Below are positions 34,508 through 45,035 of a DNA stretch of 64,000 bases, one piece after another. The position numbers and the translations under genes were made by a program. Position 1 is the stretch's first letter; each line of letters starts with the position of its first letter. The notes under the pieces were generated by a model. The model did not search any database. It worked only from the letters and a program-made list of their open reading frames with translations, and had not been told where the DNA came from. Origin of the DNA: Mastigamoeba balamuthi (Eukaryota > Evosea > Mastigamoebida > Mastigamoebidae); assembly GCA_902651635.1 (NCBI GenBank), contig CACRSC010000049.1:75624-139623 (forward strand), read 5' to 3'.

Positions 34508-36712
34508 TCGCGTTCAACGTCCGTCGCCCACGTGACTTTTATTCAGGCGCTCGATATGACAATATCTCCAATGCGAATCACAAGATTCAAATCTGTTTTT
34601 GAAAAGAAGCGGCTTGATAAGCCTGGCCACTCACAGGTCGCGGGAACAACTGCGACACCGGGCCTGCAGTCGCTCTCGGTCGAGATATCCTCGAGGGCCC
34701 ACTCCTTTGTGCTTTTGTCATCAGGTGGGCAGGACATGGGCTGATGCCGAGAGGAAGAAGCACTCATACAACTGAACCAGCCCGGCCTTTCTCAAAGAGG
34801 TCAACAAGTCCTATGTTTCATCTGTCCAGGCATTATCAGAGGCAAAAGTTCATACCATTTATCCCCCTTTGTCACCCATTGCCTTCAACCTGGCAACCTG
34901 ATGCACTCAACTTGCAGCATGAATCTTCATCTGCAGATGGGCTCTGCTGCTACCATTACTGCTGCTTCCCTTTTTGCACTGATTCGAAGTACATTTCCCC
35001 CTTTTTGTAATAGGGCGGCTTGCACACATTGTGATGGGTGATGCCCACGAGGAAATAAAGGCTTGGTTTGGTCTTGATGTCTTGGGGTGTGTCTGAGGCT
35101 AGGAAAGAAGAGAGGGGAGGCTTTGTGTCTGAGGCTTGAATGAAAGGAAAGGAATAAAGAAGTGAATAAGTCAAGGCGAAGCTCTGCGAGGTCATTCGCC
35201 ATCCGCGATCAATTGTCTCACGAGAATCTCTGCAGTATGAGTTGACTCGAGACGAGGGTCCGTAGGATTTCTTGACGATGCGGTTCTGCTCGGAAATCCT
35301 TAGCCGGGGGATATTCGCACGCTGACAGAATATCCCGACGTCNACCGCCTATTAAGGGCGGAACGAGGGAGTTCCTGAGAAGGAACCCCCACCTGCAGAT
35401 GGGATCTATGATTAGTTAGATGAAGCTATTTCCGGGTACACCTACACTTCAGAGACAACTGATTTGGGTGAATCACAAATGGAGGTCCCGCAGATATGCC
35501 TATGCCCATGCGTGCGTCCGCCTGCGCGCCCCTGGCGCAGCGCAGAGGTTGCTATTCCCTGCTCTTGAACTCGATCATCCAGCAACGTATGAAGGGGCGG
35601 GTGATGACCCCGCCGGCTGATGTAAATCTACCGCGTGCCGACCCGCTGGTTACACACCGCAGCTTCCTCGGGCCGGCCGATCAGTGAGTGAGTCGACAGC
35701 ACGGATCCTATTGGTATGGTAAGGTGGTTGTGGGGCCTCGAATGCACGTCGGGGAATCCCCTATTGCCCGTTGGCGGTACATCCAACTTGCACACAACAC
35801 AGCCCTCACCGATACGCCAGACCAATTAAACGCGCGCGGTTCTGCTGCAGACCTCCGGTTCGATGCATAATGAGATACTTGGCAGGGCTCGGGGCATTCT
35901 GACGTGCAGCGGGGAGCAGTCTTGCACTCCCTGAAAATAGTGGCGAGGGCCAGCCACCCACTCGCTCGGCAGCGCTGCAAGAGGCCTGCAGATCCCGGGA
36001 CTGCCAGAACTACAGAGTCACCGGGCTTCTCAGGCATCCGCCGCATTCATCTCGGGCACCGCGATGTCCTTGCCGTCGAGCAGGTTTTTTGCAGACGCCT
36101 AGCCTCCAGCAGGCCATCGCTCGCGAGTGAGTACGAGGCGGCAGGCCGAGGACAGCCGTGACTCTGGCACGCGGCGAGCAGCCTGAGCCTGTGCAACACG
36201 AGTGCCCAGTTGCCTGCCTTGGAGAAAAACCCGAACACACTCAGAAAAACAATGGTCGTCGTCCCGTGCCGCCGAGCGATTACGACGTGCAGTATAGGAA
36301 CAGAGTGCACACCAGCCAGAACGCTGTACTATGCCCATCCACAGGATAATAGCTGCTGGCATGCTCTCTCACGATGATGGATGCGAGCTCGACACGATAC
36401 AACCGGAGTGGCCAGGAAGTGAGAGTCATGCCAGAGCATGTCTCAGCCCCAGAGCAACCCTCGGGCCATGGCCCCTCCGCGGCACCCAATCGTAGTAGTT
36501 ACTAAGGCAGCACAGATCCACGTATGTCTGCGTTACCGCGGTGAGGGCCCAGATATCTGTGATGAGGGGCGGATCAACTAAGATATTTGAGTGTGTTGTG
36601 ACACGGTGGAGTTTTTTCATCGCTAATACCACACGTCGGGTTTGCGTGAGGGGTGTTCGAAGTGGAGTGTTCTGTGTGTTGCCACGCACTGACAGTGAAG
36701 AGCCGAGACGTC
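34508..36712. other. Intergenic region with one ambiguous base
   Basis: No supported gene. The short frames are out of character with the neighbouring coding sequence. One N lies at 35343, in a stretch rich in short inverted GGAAC/GTTCC-like words. Nothing else is recognised. Confidence 0.6.
35343..35343. other. Ambiguous base N
   Basis: A single N in non-coding sequence between the DOCK gene and the next gene. It has no effect on any annotated frame and may mark an assembly join. Confidence 0.9.
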
Positions 36713-38102
36713 ATGCAGACAGCCTCGTCGGAAGGCTTCTCCCGCGCTGTCCACTCCGCGCTTGGTGCGCTGCCTCTCTGCCGCGTTCTTCCTCCCTCTC
36801 CCCGCCGCTGCCGTGAACACGAGGCTGAGGGCTGCGTCTTTCATTTCCCCAGGGATCGACGAGCCTGCGCACCACGTTATGCCCATGGACCCCGAGGCTG
36901 AGACCTCGACGGCCCACTTCGAGTGCAAGGGTACGGTTTTCTCTGCTCCATCCCCTGCAGGGCGCCGCCCACCGCGCCTGTCCGCTCACACGAGGGTCCC
37001 GTCCTGTATGTCGGCGGCTCCAGTCGTGAAAGATGGCCCCTTTGTGTGCCTCCCCACCGTGTCCACCTCCAACTCCCACGGAGCGCCGGTCCTCGAGGTT
37101 TTCCGCATCGAGGTGGTGGCGATAATCGGCGACAGCGAGTGCGTCGCGATGCGCTGGTACGCAGCACACGACGCCGTCGTGGGAATCCAGAAGAACCAGC
37201 TGGCCCGCACGTGCGCTTCCTCGCTCATCCCGGACGCCAATAAGCCCTCTTCTTGCATCGCTGAGTTTGACGGGGGGCACAGTATGTGCTGGCACATGCG
37301 CACGCGTGAGAACGTCGAGCAGCAGAAGACGTTCATGGGGGCTGCGGAGGCCAGGGCGGCGAAGGCGGCGGAGGTGCAGGCGGCCCAGAAGGAAGCAGTC
37401 AACTACTTCTACGAGTTGCTGGCAACACGCGAGGAGCTGATGGCCGGCAGCCTCCACGTCGACGAAGCCTTCTGGTCTCCGGAGCACTTCATCCGCTGCT
37501 GGCTGCGCGGGACTGGCCAGCGTGCACTCAGCGTCAGCCCCATCGCGGACCGCGTCGTCGAGCGCATCCTCCCGCAGATGATGAGGCTCCGCCAGTATTC
37601 CATCATCCGTCCCTACGGCGTTCCGGAGATGGCTCTCGTGGAGGCAGCACCTGTGGCCCAGCCAGCAGTCATCGGCGAGCGCCGTGCAGCAGGGCAACCC
37701 AAGGATCAGACTGTGGGCCACCTTGGGGTCAGCCACCTCAGGCTGCTCAGCGCCAGCGCTCTCTCGCCCTCGGCCGCACCCTCTGTGCCAGCGACGGCGG
37801 AAAAGCCGGAGGAGATGCCCGACCGCGACGCAGAGGTCGCGGCAGAAGAGCACGAGGCGTGCGTGATACTCGCCACGTTCCGGAGCCCGCAGCCCCACAT
37901 CAAGGTCAGCTTCGGCGGCGAGGACGGCTACGTGCTCGAGGCCAGCACCAGCAGCGGCATGGGCTCTGGCAGCGACAGCGACACGGGCTCGGGCAGCAGC
38001 AGCAGTGACGAGAGCGACCACGGAGCAAGCAGCGGTACGGGATCCGGCAGCGACGGCGACCGCATATCCAGCGACAGCGACTCGGACAGCGACAGGCAGT
38101 GA
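36713..38102 (+). CDS. Unknown protein with a possible BAH-like segment and a Ser/Asp/Gly tail
   Basis: Three exons (36713-36764, 36853-36930, 37024-38102) give 402 residues. The joins use donors GTGCGC and GTACGG and acceptors CCAG and CCAG, and the phases close. Residues about 45-140 contain a pattern of beta strands around GPFVCLPTV, then LEVFRIEVVAII, then MRWYAAHD, faintly like a BAH domain, which would suggest chromatin; this is weak. A helical Ala/Glu/Gln segment follows (EARAAKAAEVQAAQKEAVNYF). The last 60 residues are a low-complexity Ser/Asp/Gly tail ending DSDSDSDRQ, like acidic casein kinase 2 target tails. If translation instead starts at 36879, the first two exons shrink. Function unknown. 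Confidence 0.6.
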
Positions 38103-39772
38103 ACTGCCCGCTGAGTGTGCTCCCCCGCAGAGCACGCAGGTACTGCAACAGCAGCCCCCACCACTCTGTCGAAGGGGGGAAGGAGCCCTCGAGAATGAGA
38201 TAACCCCGAGGCATAGAGAAAGAAACGTGAGCGGACGAGGGAGCCATACCCCCAATGGCCCTCGCACATCGGCCGCCCCTGGTGCTCCCGTCGCGCCCTG
38301 TGGCCACCCAGCAGCGTAGCCGGCTAGTTTGGGAGTCCCAACGGCCTTTTGGTTGAGTGCGCCCAGCGGGGAAGGTCGACGCCAACTTGAACTCGGTCTG
38401 CTCGTGTGCGCATAGGAGAGCCAGCGGAAGCATACGAGGTCCTCCAGCAGCGCCGCCAGTGTGTTGGGCCGCCGTCGGCCCGCGTAGTGGTAGGTAGGCC
38501 TATCGGAAAAATTAATCTGCGTATTCGGCGGGCTCGAAGACGGAGGATGGGTCACCTCGGTAGGTGCTACGGGCGACGGCTTGAGGGTGGTCGCAGAGTA
38601 CTTAGCTGGTGCCCTCGCCAAGTCGGGGCCGCGACGCCACAAGCGGGCAACTTGTGAAAGAAAACCTGTTGCGCCACGTCACCGGGGACAAATATCAGAC
38701 GATTTTTCCACCGCCATACTCCCACTTCACGCTCACGCCGGTCTGTGGCCATCAACGACCTGTGAGCGCGGAGACTTGGTATCGCGCGCCCGTTACTGCT
38801 GCGCCTGAGCTACTTACTTCGCGCCGGCATTGCCGGTGGCGATGCCCAACGCACGAAATTGGGAGGTTGGCTTGACCAAACGGTGCCAGGCAGGGCCGTC
38901 CACCCGCACAGGTGGCATCGCGGTTCCGTCTTGGCGAGGAGGGCACCACACTGCAGCAGCGGCAAGAATGTGGGTGTTGGGAAGTCCGTTGTGCGTTGTT
39001 TGGAGAGGAACACCCGGGGGTTGCGCAGCGAGGACTGAGAGACAAGTCCCCCGGGAGAGCTCCGGCGAGTGTCCCTCGGCGTAAACGGCAACCAGGTCAA
39101 GGGCCTACCGAGAGGCGGATGGAAGGGAAATGGTCTGCGTCGTCCCGATGTAGTGCAGTCGGTCTGCAGTCCAACTGCAGAGTAGGAGCCCGGCCTGCTT
39201 GATTTCTTCAGGGATAACTAACAAGTGGAGTGATTATGGGGTAATCCTTGCTCTGTGAGTGTGCCGGACGACCGAGGCCGAGAGGTAGGAGTCTATCGCA
39301 TCGCTTGCCCCTTTCTCTGGCACTACGTGGCTGTGGGGGTGTCTCAACAGACTGGTTGCACAGTCCACTGATGATGCCACAAGGCGCGAACAGAAATCAA
39401 CCTCACTGCGTAAGCACGTACGACCTTGCCGGGGATCCCAAGACAGCTAGGACAGGTTTATCACTATCACGTAAGCACGTAGCTGGGCAACAAGGCATCT
39501 GTCCCCATACACAGAAGGGTGGTACCAATAGCAAGCCACCCAGAGAGCAAGGCAACCCCGGCGTCAGGATAACAGCCTCGCCTCACGGCACAGCCGGTGG
39601 GGCGGCGCTCGTTTGTGGTGGTGGCACAAGGTGGTGGCCGGACGCGTATTGCACTGGGCTCTACCTCTGTCGTTGAACGGGAGCGGTGCGCGTGCGCGTG
39701 TGGCGACCATAGTGCAGTGCTGGCAAAGAGGACCCCATGTCCGCTGGGCGGAGGAAGGGAGAGGGCGGTTCG
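38103..39772. other. Intergenic region, no gene seen
   Basis: About 1.7 kb without a supported frame. It holds a short imperfect direct repeat with the shared core CGTAAGCACGTA near 39412 and 39468. No tRNA, rRNA or transposon signature is apparent. Confidence 0.55.
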
Positions 39773-41374
39773 TCAGTCCATCGAGGCGTCGTCGTCCTCG
39801 TCGCCACTCGACAGCTCTGCGAGCTGCGCAAGGGCATCGGCGCGCGTCTTCTTCTCGTCTTCGCGCATCGACGACATCTCGCGCCGGGCCACGCGCACGC
39901 GCCTGCCGCGCTTGAGCCTGCGCACGGCCTCGGAGACCTCGCGGTCCGTGATCTTGTTCAGCGTCACGCGCCGCTTGACCTCGACGTACCTCGCGGCGTC
40001 GCCCTGCACGACCACCGCGATGCCGTCCGACTCTGCCCGCGACCCCGTGCCCGTCGACCGCGGCACAAAGTACGTGTACTCCTTGGTCCAGTCGTACTCC
40101 TCCTCGGCCGGCTCCTGCGCCCCGCTGCCCAGCACCGACTTGGGCGTGAAGAACGTCACGAAGTTGTGCCCGCCCGAGCTGAACGCCTTGATGATCGCCC
40201 GCTCCTCGAGCGCCATCTCGTCCTCGGGCCGCCGCCTGTGCGCAGCGCCCTCGAACGGGCCCTCCTTGGCGTGCACGTGCTGGTAGTTGTTGGCCCACAG
40301 CTCCGTGGCCGGCACGATGTCGTACGACTCCTCGGGCGTCTCCCCGTTCACCACCGGCGGCTCCCTGGCCGCGGCGAACGACTCCTCGATGGCCCGTATC
40401 TGCTCCTCCACGGGCGGCACCGTCACCCCAGCAGCCGCAGCCGCAGACGCCGCCACCGCTGCCGCGACCCCGCCGCGCGCGGGGGACAGGGGCTCCCCGC
40501 CAGAGGGCTGCGGGCTCTCGCTGCTGGCGACTGCCTGCGCCTGCGCCTGCTGCTCCTGCGACTGCTGGCCCTGCGCCTGCTGCTGCGCCGCGTGGCGCGC
40601 GACGGCCGGCGCCTTCCTCGCGTCCTCGATGTGCAGCAGCGCGTAGTCCTGCGGCGCCAGCTCGGGGCCTGCGCACAGCAGCGGACCCCCAACATGCACA
40701 ACAGAGCACACGCACAGACACAGTGTACACACCAACACAGACACGAAGGCACCCAGACACGCGAACACACGAGCACGAGCACGGAGACACCCAGACAGGC
40801 GAACAGGCACACAAGCGCACATGGGCACACACGGGAGCACGACAACACAGCAACACATTGGCACACGAGCGCAGGGGACAGCGTTCAGGGCTGTGCGAGG
40901 GCCCCAGTGAGTGGGAGGGTGGGTGGCGGCACGTGGGTCGGCGGTCTTGTGGGTGGCGGGGTCCACGAGGTCGCGCGGTATGCCGAGGTCCGGCGCGATG
41001 TGCAGGTCGAAGCGGTGCCCTCTCTCCAGAGACGTCGCCTGGTACTTGACGTATCTGCGGTCACCTGTCAGCGCCCACGCGACCAGAGAGAGATATGGCG
41101 GCGTCTGCACCTGCTCTCGGCGGACACGCTGAGGGCCTTGGGGTCGCAGGGGATGGGGGGGATCAGGCACGAGTAGCGCAGCTTCGTCAGGCACTCGACT
41201 CTGGTGCCGCCGTTGCCGTCAGTTTGGGTTGGGGTGGCCCCAAGGGGAGAGGGGTGGAGGGAGGGGCGGCGCGGGCAAGCACTGGGGGCCTGTGTCGTCC
41301 CGCTTCTGCAGGCGCGGCGCGCCCGAAGAAGCCGCCTGCGACGAGGAGTGGCGCCGCTTGTCTCTCTCGGCCAT
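39773..41374 (-). CDS. PAF1: PAF1 subunit of the RNA polymerase II-associated Paf1 complex
   Basis: Four exons (41374-41283, 41200-41111, 41054-40933, 40668-39773) give 399 residues. The conserved N-terminal core is clear: VECLTKLRYSCLIPPIPCDPK, shortened here as LRYSCLIPPIPCDPK, then YVKYQATSLERGHRFDL and PDLGIPRDLVDP, which match the PAF1 pattern of Ile-Pro-x-Asp-Pro-Lys, K-A-T-S-L-E and PDLG-DL-x-P. The middle is Ala/Gln-rich. The C-terminal half includes EEYDWTKEYTYFV and a terminal acidic tail (SSGDEDDDASMD), as in PAF1. The complex travels with elongating polymerase II and promotes histone H2B ubiquitination and H3K4 methylation. The protein is shorter than the human one. An in-frame Met at 41437 is an alternative start. 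Confidence 0.88.
40688..40880 (-). repeat. Degenerate CA-rich minisatellite in a PAF1 intron
   Basis: Irregular repeats of CACA, GACAC and GAACACA units fill most of intron 3 of PAF1. There is no constant period, so it is a decayed simple repeat. Confidence 0.75.
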
Positions 41375-41533
41375 CTCTGCGCCAGCGCGCGCCAACAGAT
41401 TCAAACGGTAAATATCGTGTATCTCGGGTTGCCCCAAATATCCCTCATACCCAGATATTTGCCGCGCTCCTTTTTACCTGATGGGTAATCACTTGTTCGC
41501 TGTAGGGATTGGCTATGTGCAACGTCGTTAACT

Positions 41534-44179
41534 TTATTGTGTTTCGAGGGTTGCCGCTGCGGGAGCAGGGGCTGCCACAGGGAGCCGGATCCTCTGCGGG
41601 GGCTTGGGCGCCAGGCGGAACGAGTGCGAGAGGTGCTTGGAGCTCTTGCGCGGATGCCTGGGCCCCTGCACTGCAGGCCTCTGTGCCTGAGCGTCGCCCG
41701 CCGAGCTGGGCGCTTCACTTCCAGGTTCTGGGCCTGCCGTCCCCTGCGCCTGCTCCTCTGGGGGCGCTGGCGCCTGGGGGCGTTCCTCTTCCTGTGCGAG
41801 GGCAGGCGGTGGCACTGCTGTGTGAGATTGGGCTGGGCTCTGAGCGAGCAGCTGACGGAGCTGTGCGTTCTCCACAATCTGCTTCTGGAGCATCGCCGCC
41901 TTGGCCTCGAGGCTCCGCTGCATGACGTCGTGGCTCAGCTGCACCTGCCGCATGCCGTCTGTGATGCTCTTGAGCTGGCATCGCAGCGCCTTGACGACGC
42001 TCTCCAGCCCGGTGAGCTGCGCCTGGCACTTCTCCGAGACCTCTATCTCGCTGCCCAGGGTCCTGTCGTCCTCCTCCCCGCCCTCTGCCAGCGGCTCGGC
42101 TGTGCCGCGCGTGGCCCCCGCAGCCCGCGAGAACTGCCCGGCCAGCGCCGCGACTTGGCTGTCGCTGTCGACCAGCTTCTTCTCCGCCTCCTGGAGCGTG
42201 GCCTCGATGGCCCTGACCTTCAGCTCGCAGGCGTTGGGCTTGAGCGGCGAGAGCGGGGGACCCGACGGAGTCGCGGGCTTGGCCGTCTGCTGCTGCTGCT
42301 GGGAGAGCGAGGTCAGCTGGACCTCTTTCTCTGCGAGCCTCCTCTCCGCTTCCTGCAGGGAAGCCGCGAGCTCTCTGGCCCTCTGGGCGAGCGCGTCGAG
42401 CTGCGCCTGCTGGGCGTCTCTCTCGGACAGCTTCTTCTCCGCCTCCTGCAGGGCAGCCTCGAGGTCTCGCGTCCTCTGCTGGAGCGGCTCGATCTGCTTG
42501 ACTTGCGTGTCCTGCTCGGCTAGCTTCCTCTCCGCCTCTTGCAGAGCGCCCTCGAGGTCCTTGACCCTCTGCCCCAGCGCCTCGAGCTGCTTTGCGGAGC
42601 TGGCGACAGAGTCCGACAGAGAGCTGCACTGGGTCTCTTTCTCGGCCAGCTTCTTCTCCGTCTCCTGGAGGGCAGCCTCCAGCTCCTTGGTGTCCTGCTG
42701 GGCAGGCTCTGGCTGGGGTGGTTTCGGCGCTGCCTCGGTGGTGAGTCGCTGCGACAGTGCGCCGATTTCGGTTTCTTTCTCGGTCAGTTTCCTCTCCGCT
42801 TCCTGGAGGGCAGCCTCCAGATCCTTTGTCCTCTGATCGGTGGGGTCTGGCTGGGGTTGTTGTTGCTGCTGCTGCTGATTCACTGCGGCCTCCGCGGCCG
42901 CGAGCCGCTGGGAGAGGGTGCCAATTTCAGTTTCTTTGTCGGCCAGTTTCTTTTCCGCGTCCTGCAGTGCCCTCTCGAGGTCCGCTGCCCTGCGCTCCGA
43001 CGCGTCGGAGGCCTCGGAGGCCTCGGGCTCTGGCGACTGCTCGTCGTCGGCGCCGCCGAGCTGCCTGCGGAGGCCGTCGATCTGGTCCCTGTCGTTCCTG
43101 ACGGTGCTGGCGAGGTAGTACTCTGTCGCGTGAACCCTGGACAGCTGCTCCTGCAGGCGGCTGACCGCGTGGCGGCAGTCGTGCAGCTCCTCCTCCTTGG
43201 CCGCCAGCGCCGCCACGGCCTTCTTGCGCTCCCTCGTCGCCTTCTTCAGGTGCGCCTCGAGCGAGGCGATCTTGGCCGCGGGGTCCTTGTGCTCCCTCGG
43301 CGGCGGCGCCTCCGGGGCCCCGTCCGACAGGAACGGGTCCGAGCTCGTCGCCGAGAGGTTCTCTGTGCTGTGCGACGCGGTCCTGAACAGCGGCGCCACC
43401 TGCTCGAGCGACTCGCCGCCCACGTCCGACGCCGAGCGCGGCTTGAGCTGCGCCTCGAGCGCCCTGACCCGCTCCTGCGCGCACTGCAGCTCGCGGGCCC
43501 GCTCCTCGAGCACCCGCTGCGACGCCTTGGCCTGCGACTCTATCTCCCACGCAGAGTCCTTCTTGCTCTTGAGCAGCTCGGCCCCCAGCTTCAGCACCAT
43601 CGCCTCGCGCTCCGCCACGGCCGCCTCGAGCTCCGCCGCCCGCTTGCCCAGGGCCGCCCGCTCGGCCTGCGCCTCGGCGGCCTTGCACTGCAGCTCGTGC
43701 GTGTGCTGCGCGTCGCGCGCGGCCTCGCGCTTCTGCAGCCGCTGCACCTCCTCCTCGAGCCTCGCGATCATCTCCTCGAGCCGCCGCCTCTGCTGCCCGT
43801 CTCCCTCGGCTTTCTGCGGTTCCGCCTGCTCCGGGGCCGCGGCCGCGGGCACCTGGGGCGCGGCAGCGGGCCTGGCCTGCCCGGGCGGCGCCTGCTGTGG
43901 TGGTGGTCCGGTTTCAGTTTGCCGTAGGGTGAGTGAGACGCCTGTCGGTGCCTTCTTGGGGGGCTCGTCGTCGTCGGGCTCGTTCTCGTGGTCCGAGCAC
44001 TCGGAGCACGTCTGGCTGAACACGAAGTCGTCCTCGACCACCAGCTGCGCCAGCGGCACCGCGCGAGAGTTCTGCGCGAGCAGCAGCAGCGACGCGCAGC
44101 TGTCGTGCTGTTTCAGCTTTTCCGGCGGGTCAGACTCAGACATTGGGCTCGTCGTTTCGGTAAGGTCCACACCCCCCAT
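41534..44179 (-). CDS. Long coiled-coil protein with degenerate heptad-type repeats
   Basis: A single uninterrupted frame of 881 residues; an in-frame Met at 44143 is an alternative start. The N-terminal 80 residues are non-helical, with CSECSDHENEPDDDEP. From about residue 130 to 790 nearly everything is predicted coiled coil: Ala/Glu/Gln/Lys/Arg-rich with regular Leu. Between about 380 and 650 a unit of roughly 30-35 residues recurs, with the core DLEAALQEAEKKL followed by KETQ or RDAQ and a Leu-x-QR element. The C-terminus is Pro/Ala-rich. I recognise no specific family; golgin, centrosomal or ciliary tether roles are all possible. Lack of introns in 2.6 kb is unusual next to its neighbours. 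Confidence 0.8.
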   Translation of the reverse strand: MGGVDLTETTSPMSESDPPEKLKQHDSCASLLLLAQNSRAVPLAQLVVEDDFVFSQTCSECSDHENEPDDDEPPKKAPTGVSLTLRQTETGPPPQQAPPGQARPAAAPQVPAAAAPEQAEPQKAEGDGQQRRRLEEMIARLEEEVQRLQKREAARDAQHTHELQCKAAEAQAERAALGKRAAELEAAVAEREAMVLKLGAELLKSKKDSAWEIESQAKASQRVLEERARELQCAQERVRALEAQLKPRSASDVGGESLEQVAPLFRTASHSTENLSATSSDPFLSDGAPEAPPPREHKDPAAKIASLEAHLKKATRERKKAVAALAAKEEELHDCRHAVSRLQEQLSRVHATEYYLASTVRNDRDQIDGLRRQLGGADDEQSPEPEASEASDASERRAADLERALQDAEKKLADKETEIGTLSQRLAAAEAAVNQQQQQQQPQPDPTDQRTKDLEAALQEAERKLTEKETEIGALSQRLTTEAAPKPPQPEPAQQDTKELEAALQETEKKLAEKETQCSSLSDSVASSAKQLEALGQRVKDLEGALQEAERKLAEQDTQVKQIEPLQQRTRDLEAALQEAEKKLSERDAQQAQLDALAQRARELAASLQEAERRLAEKEVQLTSLSQQQQQTAKPATPSGPPLSPLKPNACELKVRAIEATLQEAEKKLVDSDSQVAALAGQFSRAAGATRGTAEPLAEGGEEDDRTLGSEIEVSEKCQAQLTGLESVVKALRCQLKSITDGMRQVQLSHDVMQRSLEAKAAMLQKQIVENAQLRQLLAQSPAQSHTAVPPPALAQEEERPQAPAPPEEQAQGTAGPEPGSEAPSSAGDAQAQRPAVQGPRHPRKSSKHLSHSFRLAPKPPQRIRLPVAAPAPAAATLETQ

Positions 44180-44270
44180 AGATTCTCACCCGGGGAATTC
44201 AACGTAAGATCGCTGCCCCCTCGGATCCGCGCGCTGACCGGGAGGGTGCGGGATACGGGATCCCTGCGTG

Positions 44271-44633
44271 TCACGAGACGTCACCGCGTTTCCCCCGGAA
44301 ATGCACCTTTGGAGGGTCGGCGGCCCGGACGACGGGGGAGTTGCTGTCGAGGACGTCCTTGAGCGCCCAGAGCTTGCGCCTGCTGGCCTTGTCGAGGTCC
44401 AGGTCCGCCCTGCCCGCCAGCGAGCTCTTCTTGCGGTGGCCGGCAGAGGAGGCGGTGCCGCCCAGCGTCTTCTTGCGCCGCAGCATCGACGGCGTGCGGC
44501 GGTGCAGGCCCGACGAGGGCGCCGCGGTCGAGTCCTCGGACGACTGCTGCTGCTCCGCGCGGGCTGGCGCGGCGGCAGGCTCGAAGGACGAGCCCCAGTC
44601 CTCGACGGCGCTTTCTTCGGCTAACCGACTCAT
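44271..44633 (-). CDS. Small unknown protein, 120 residues
   Basis: An intact frame from ATG 44633 to TGA 44271. It is polar, with a Ser/Ala-rich N-terminus, a basic segment (HRRTPSMLRRKK), a short helix (KASRRKLWALKDVL) and the tail PPKVHFRGKRG. RRTPS is a plausible basophilic kinase site and KVHF fits the RVxF PP1-docking rule; both are short motifs and therefore weak. No family is recognised. It lies between two genes on the same strand with normal spacing. Confidence 0.55.
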   Translation of the reverse strand: MSRLAEESAVEDWGSSFEPAAAPARAEQQQSSEDSTAAPSSGLHRRTPSMLRRKKTLGGTASSAGHRKKSSLAGRADLDLDKASRRKLWALKDVLDSNSPVVRAADPPKVHFRGKRGDVS

Positions 44634-45035
44634 TCCGCGGGATTGTTTGTGAATTCACAAATATCTGCCGGATATCGAACCCAGTTTCAGATTTCCTCTG
44701 GTTCGTGGATTCCTCGGCTCGCGAGCTGAGGCGCGCGGGCTATACTCGAGAGGGAGACCCTGGGGAGCGCATTCCGTTTTCGATAGTCGTGGGTGGCCAG
44801 CGACAAACTTAGACCCAAACGAAGGCAAGTGTGTTTCTCTTACCTAAACTAGGCATAGTTGCTTTGCGAATTTCCAAGCGTGGGTGGTGATGTGTTGGCT
44901 CTTGCTCATTTGTTCATTTGCTCATTGCGTCTGCACTTGGTCACAGGTGGGTTGGATTCGGCTCGGAGGGAGGGAGGGATGGGGATGGGGGAGGGGGGAT
45001 TAAAAATGAAGAGGGGATGTGTAGAGGAAAGAAGG

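Noticed and set aside
36711-38642. A 643-codon frame on the - strand over the Ser/Asp-tailed gene
   Set aside because: The + strand has closing splice sites and a natural composition; the - strand frame has no motif and overlaps it fully.
39000-39560. Possible rRNA or structural RNA fragment in the gap before PAF1
   Set aside because: A few stretches look RNA-like by eye, but no rRNA core segment matches and no consistent stems were found.
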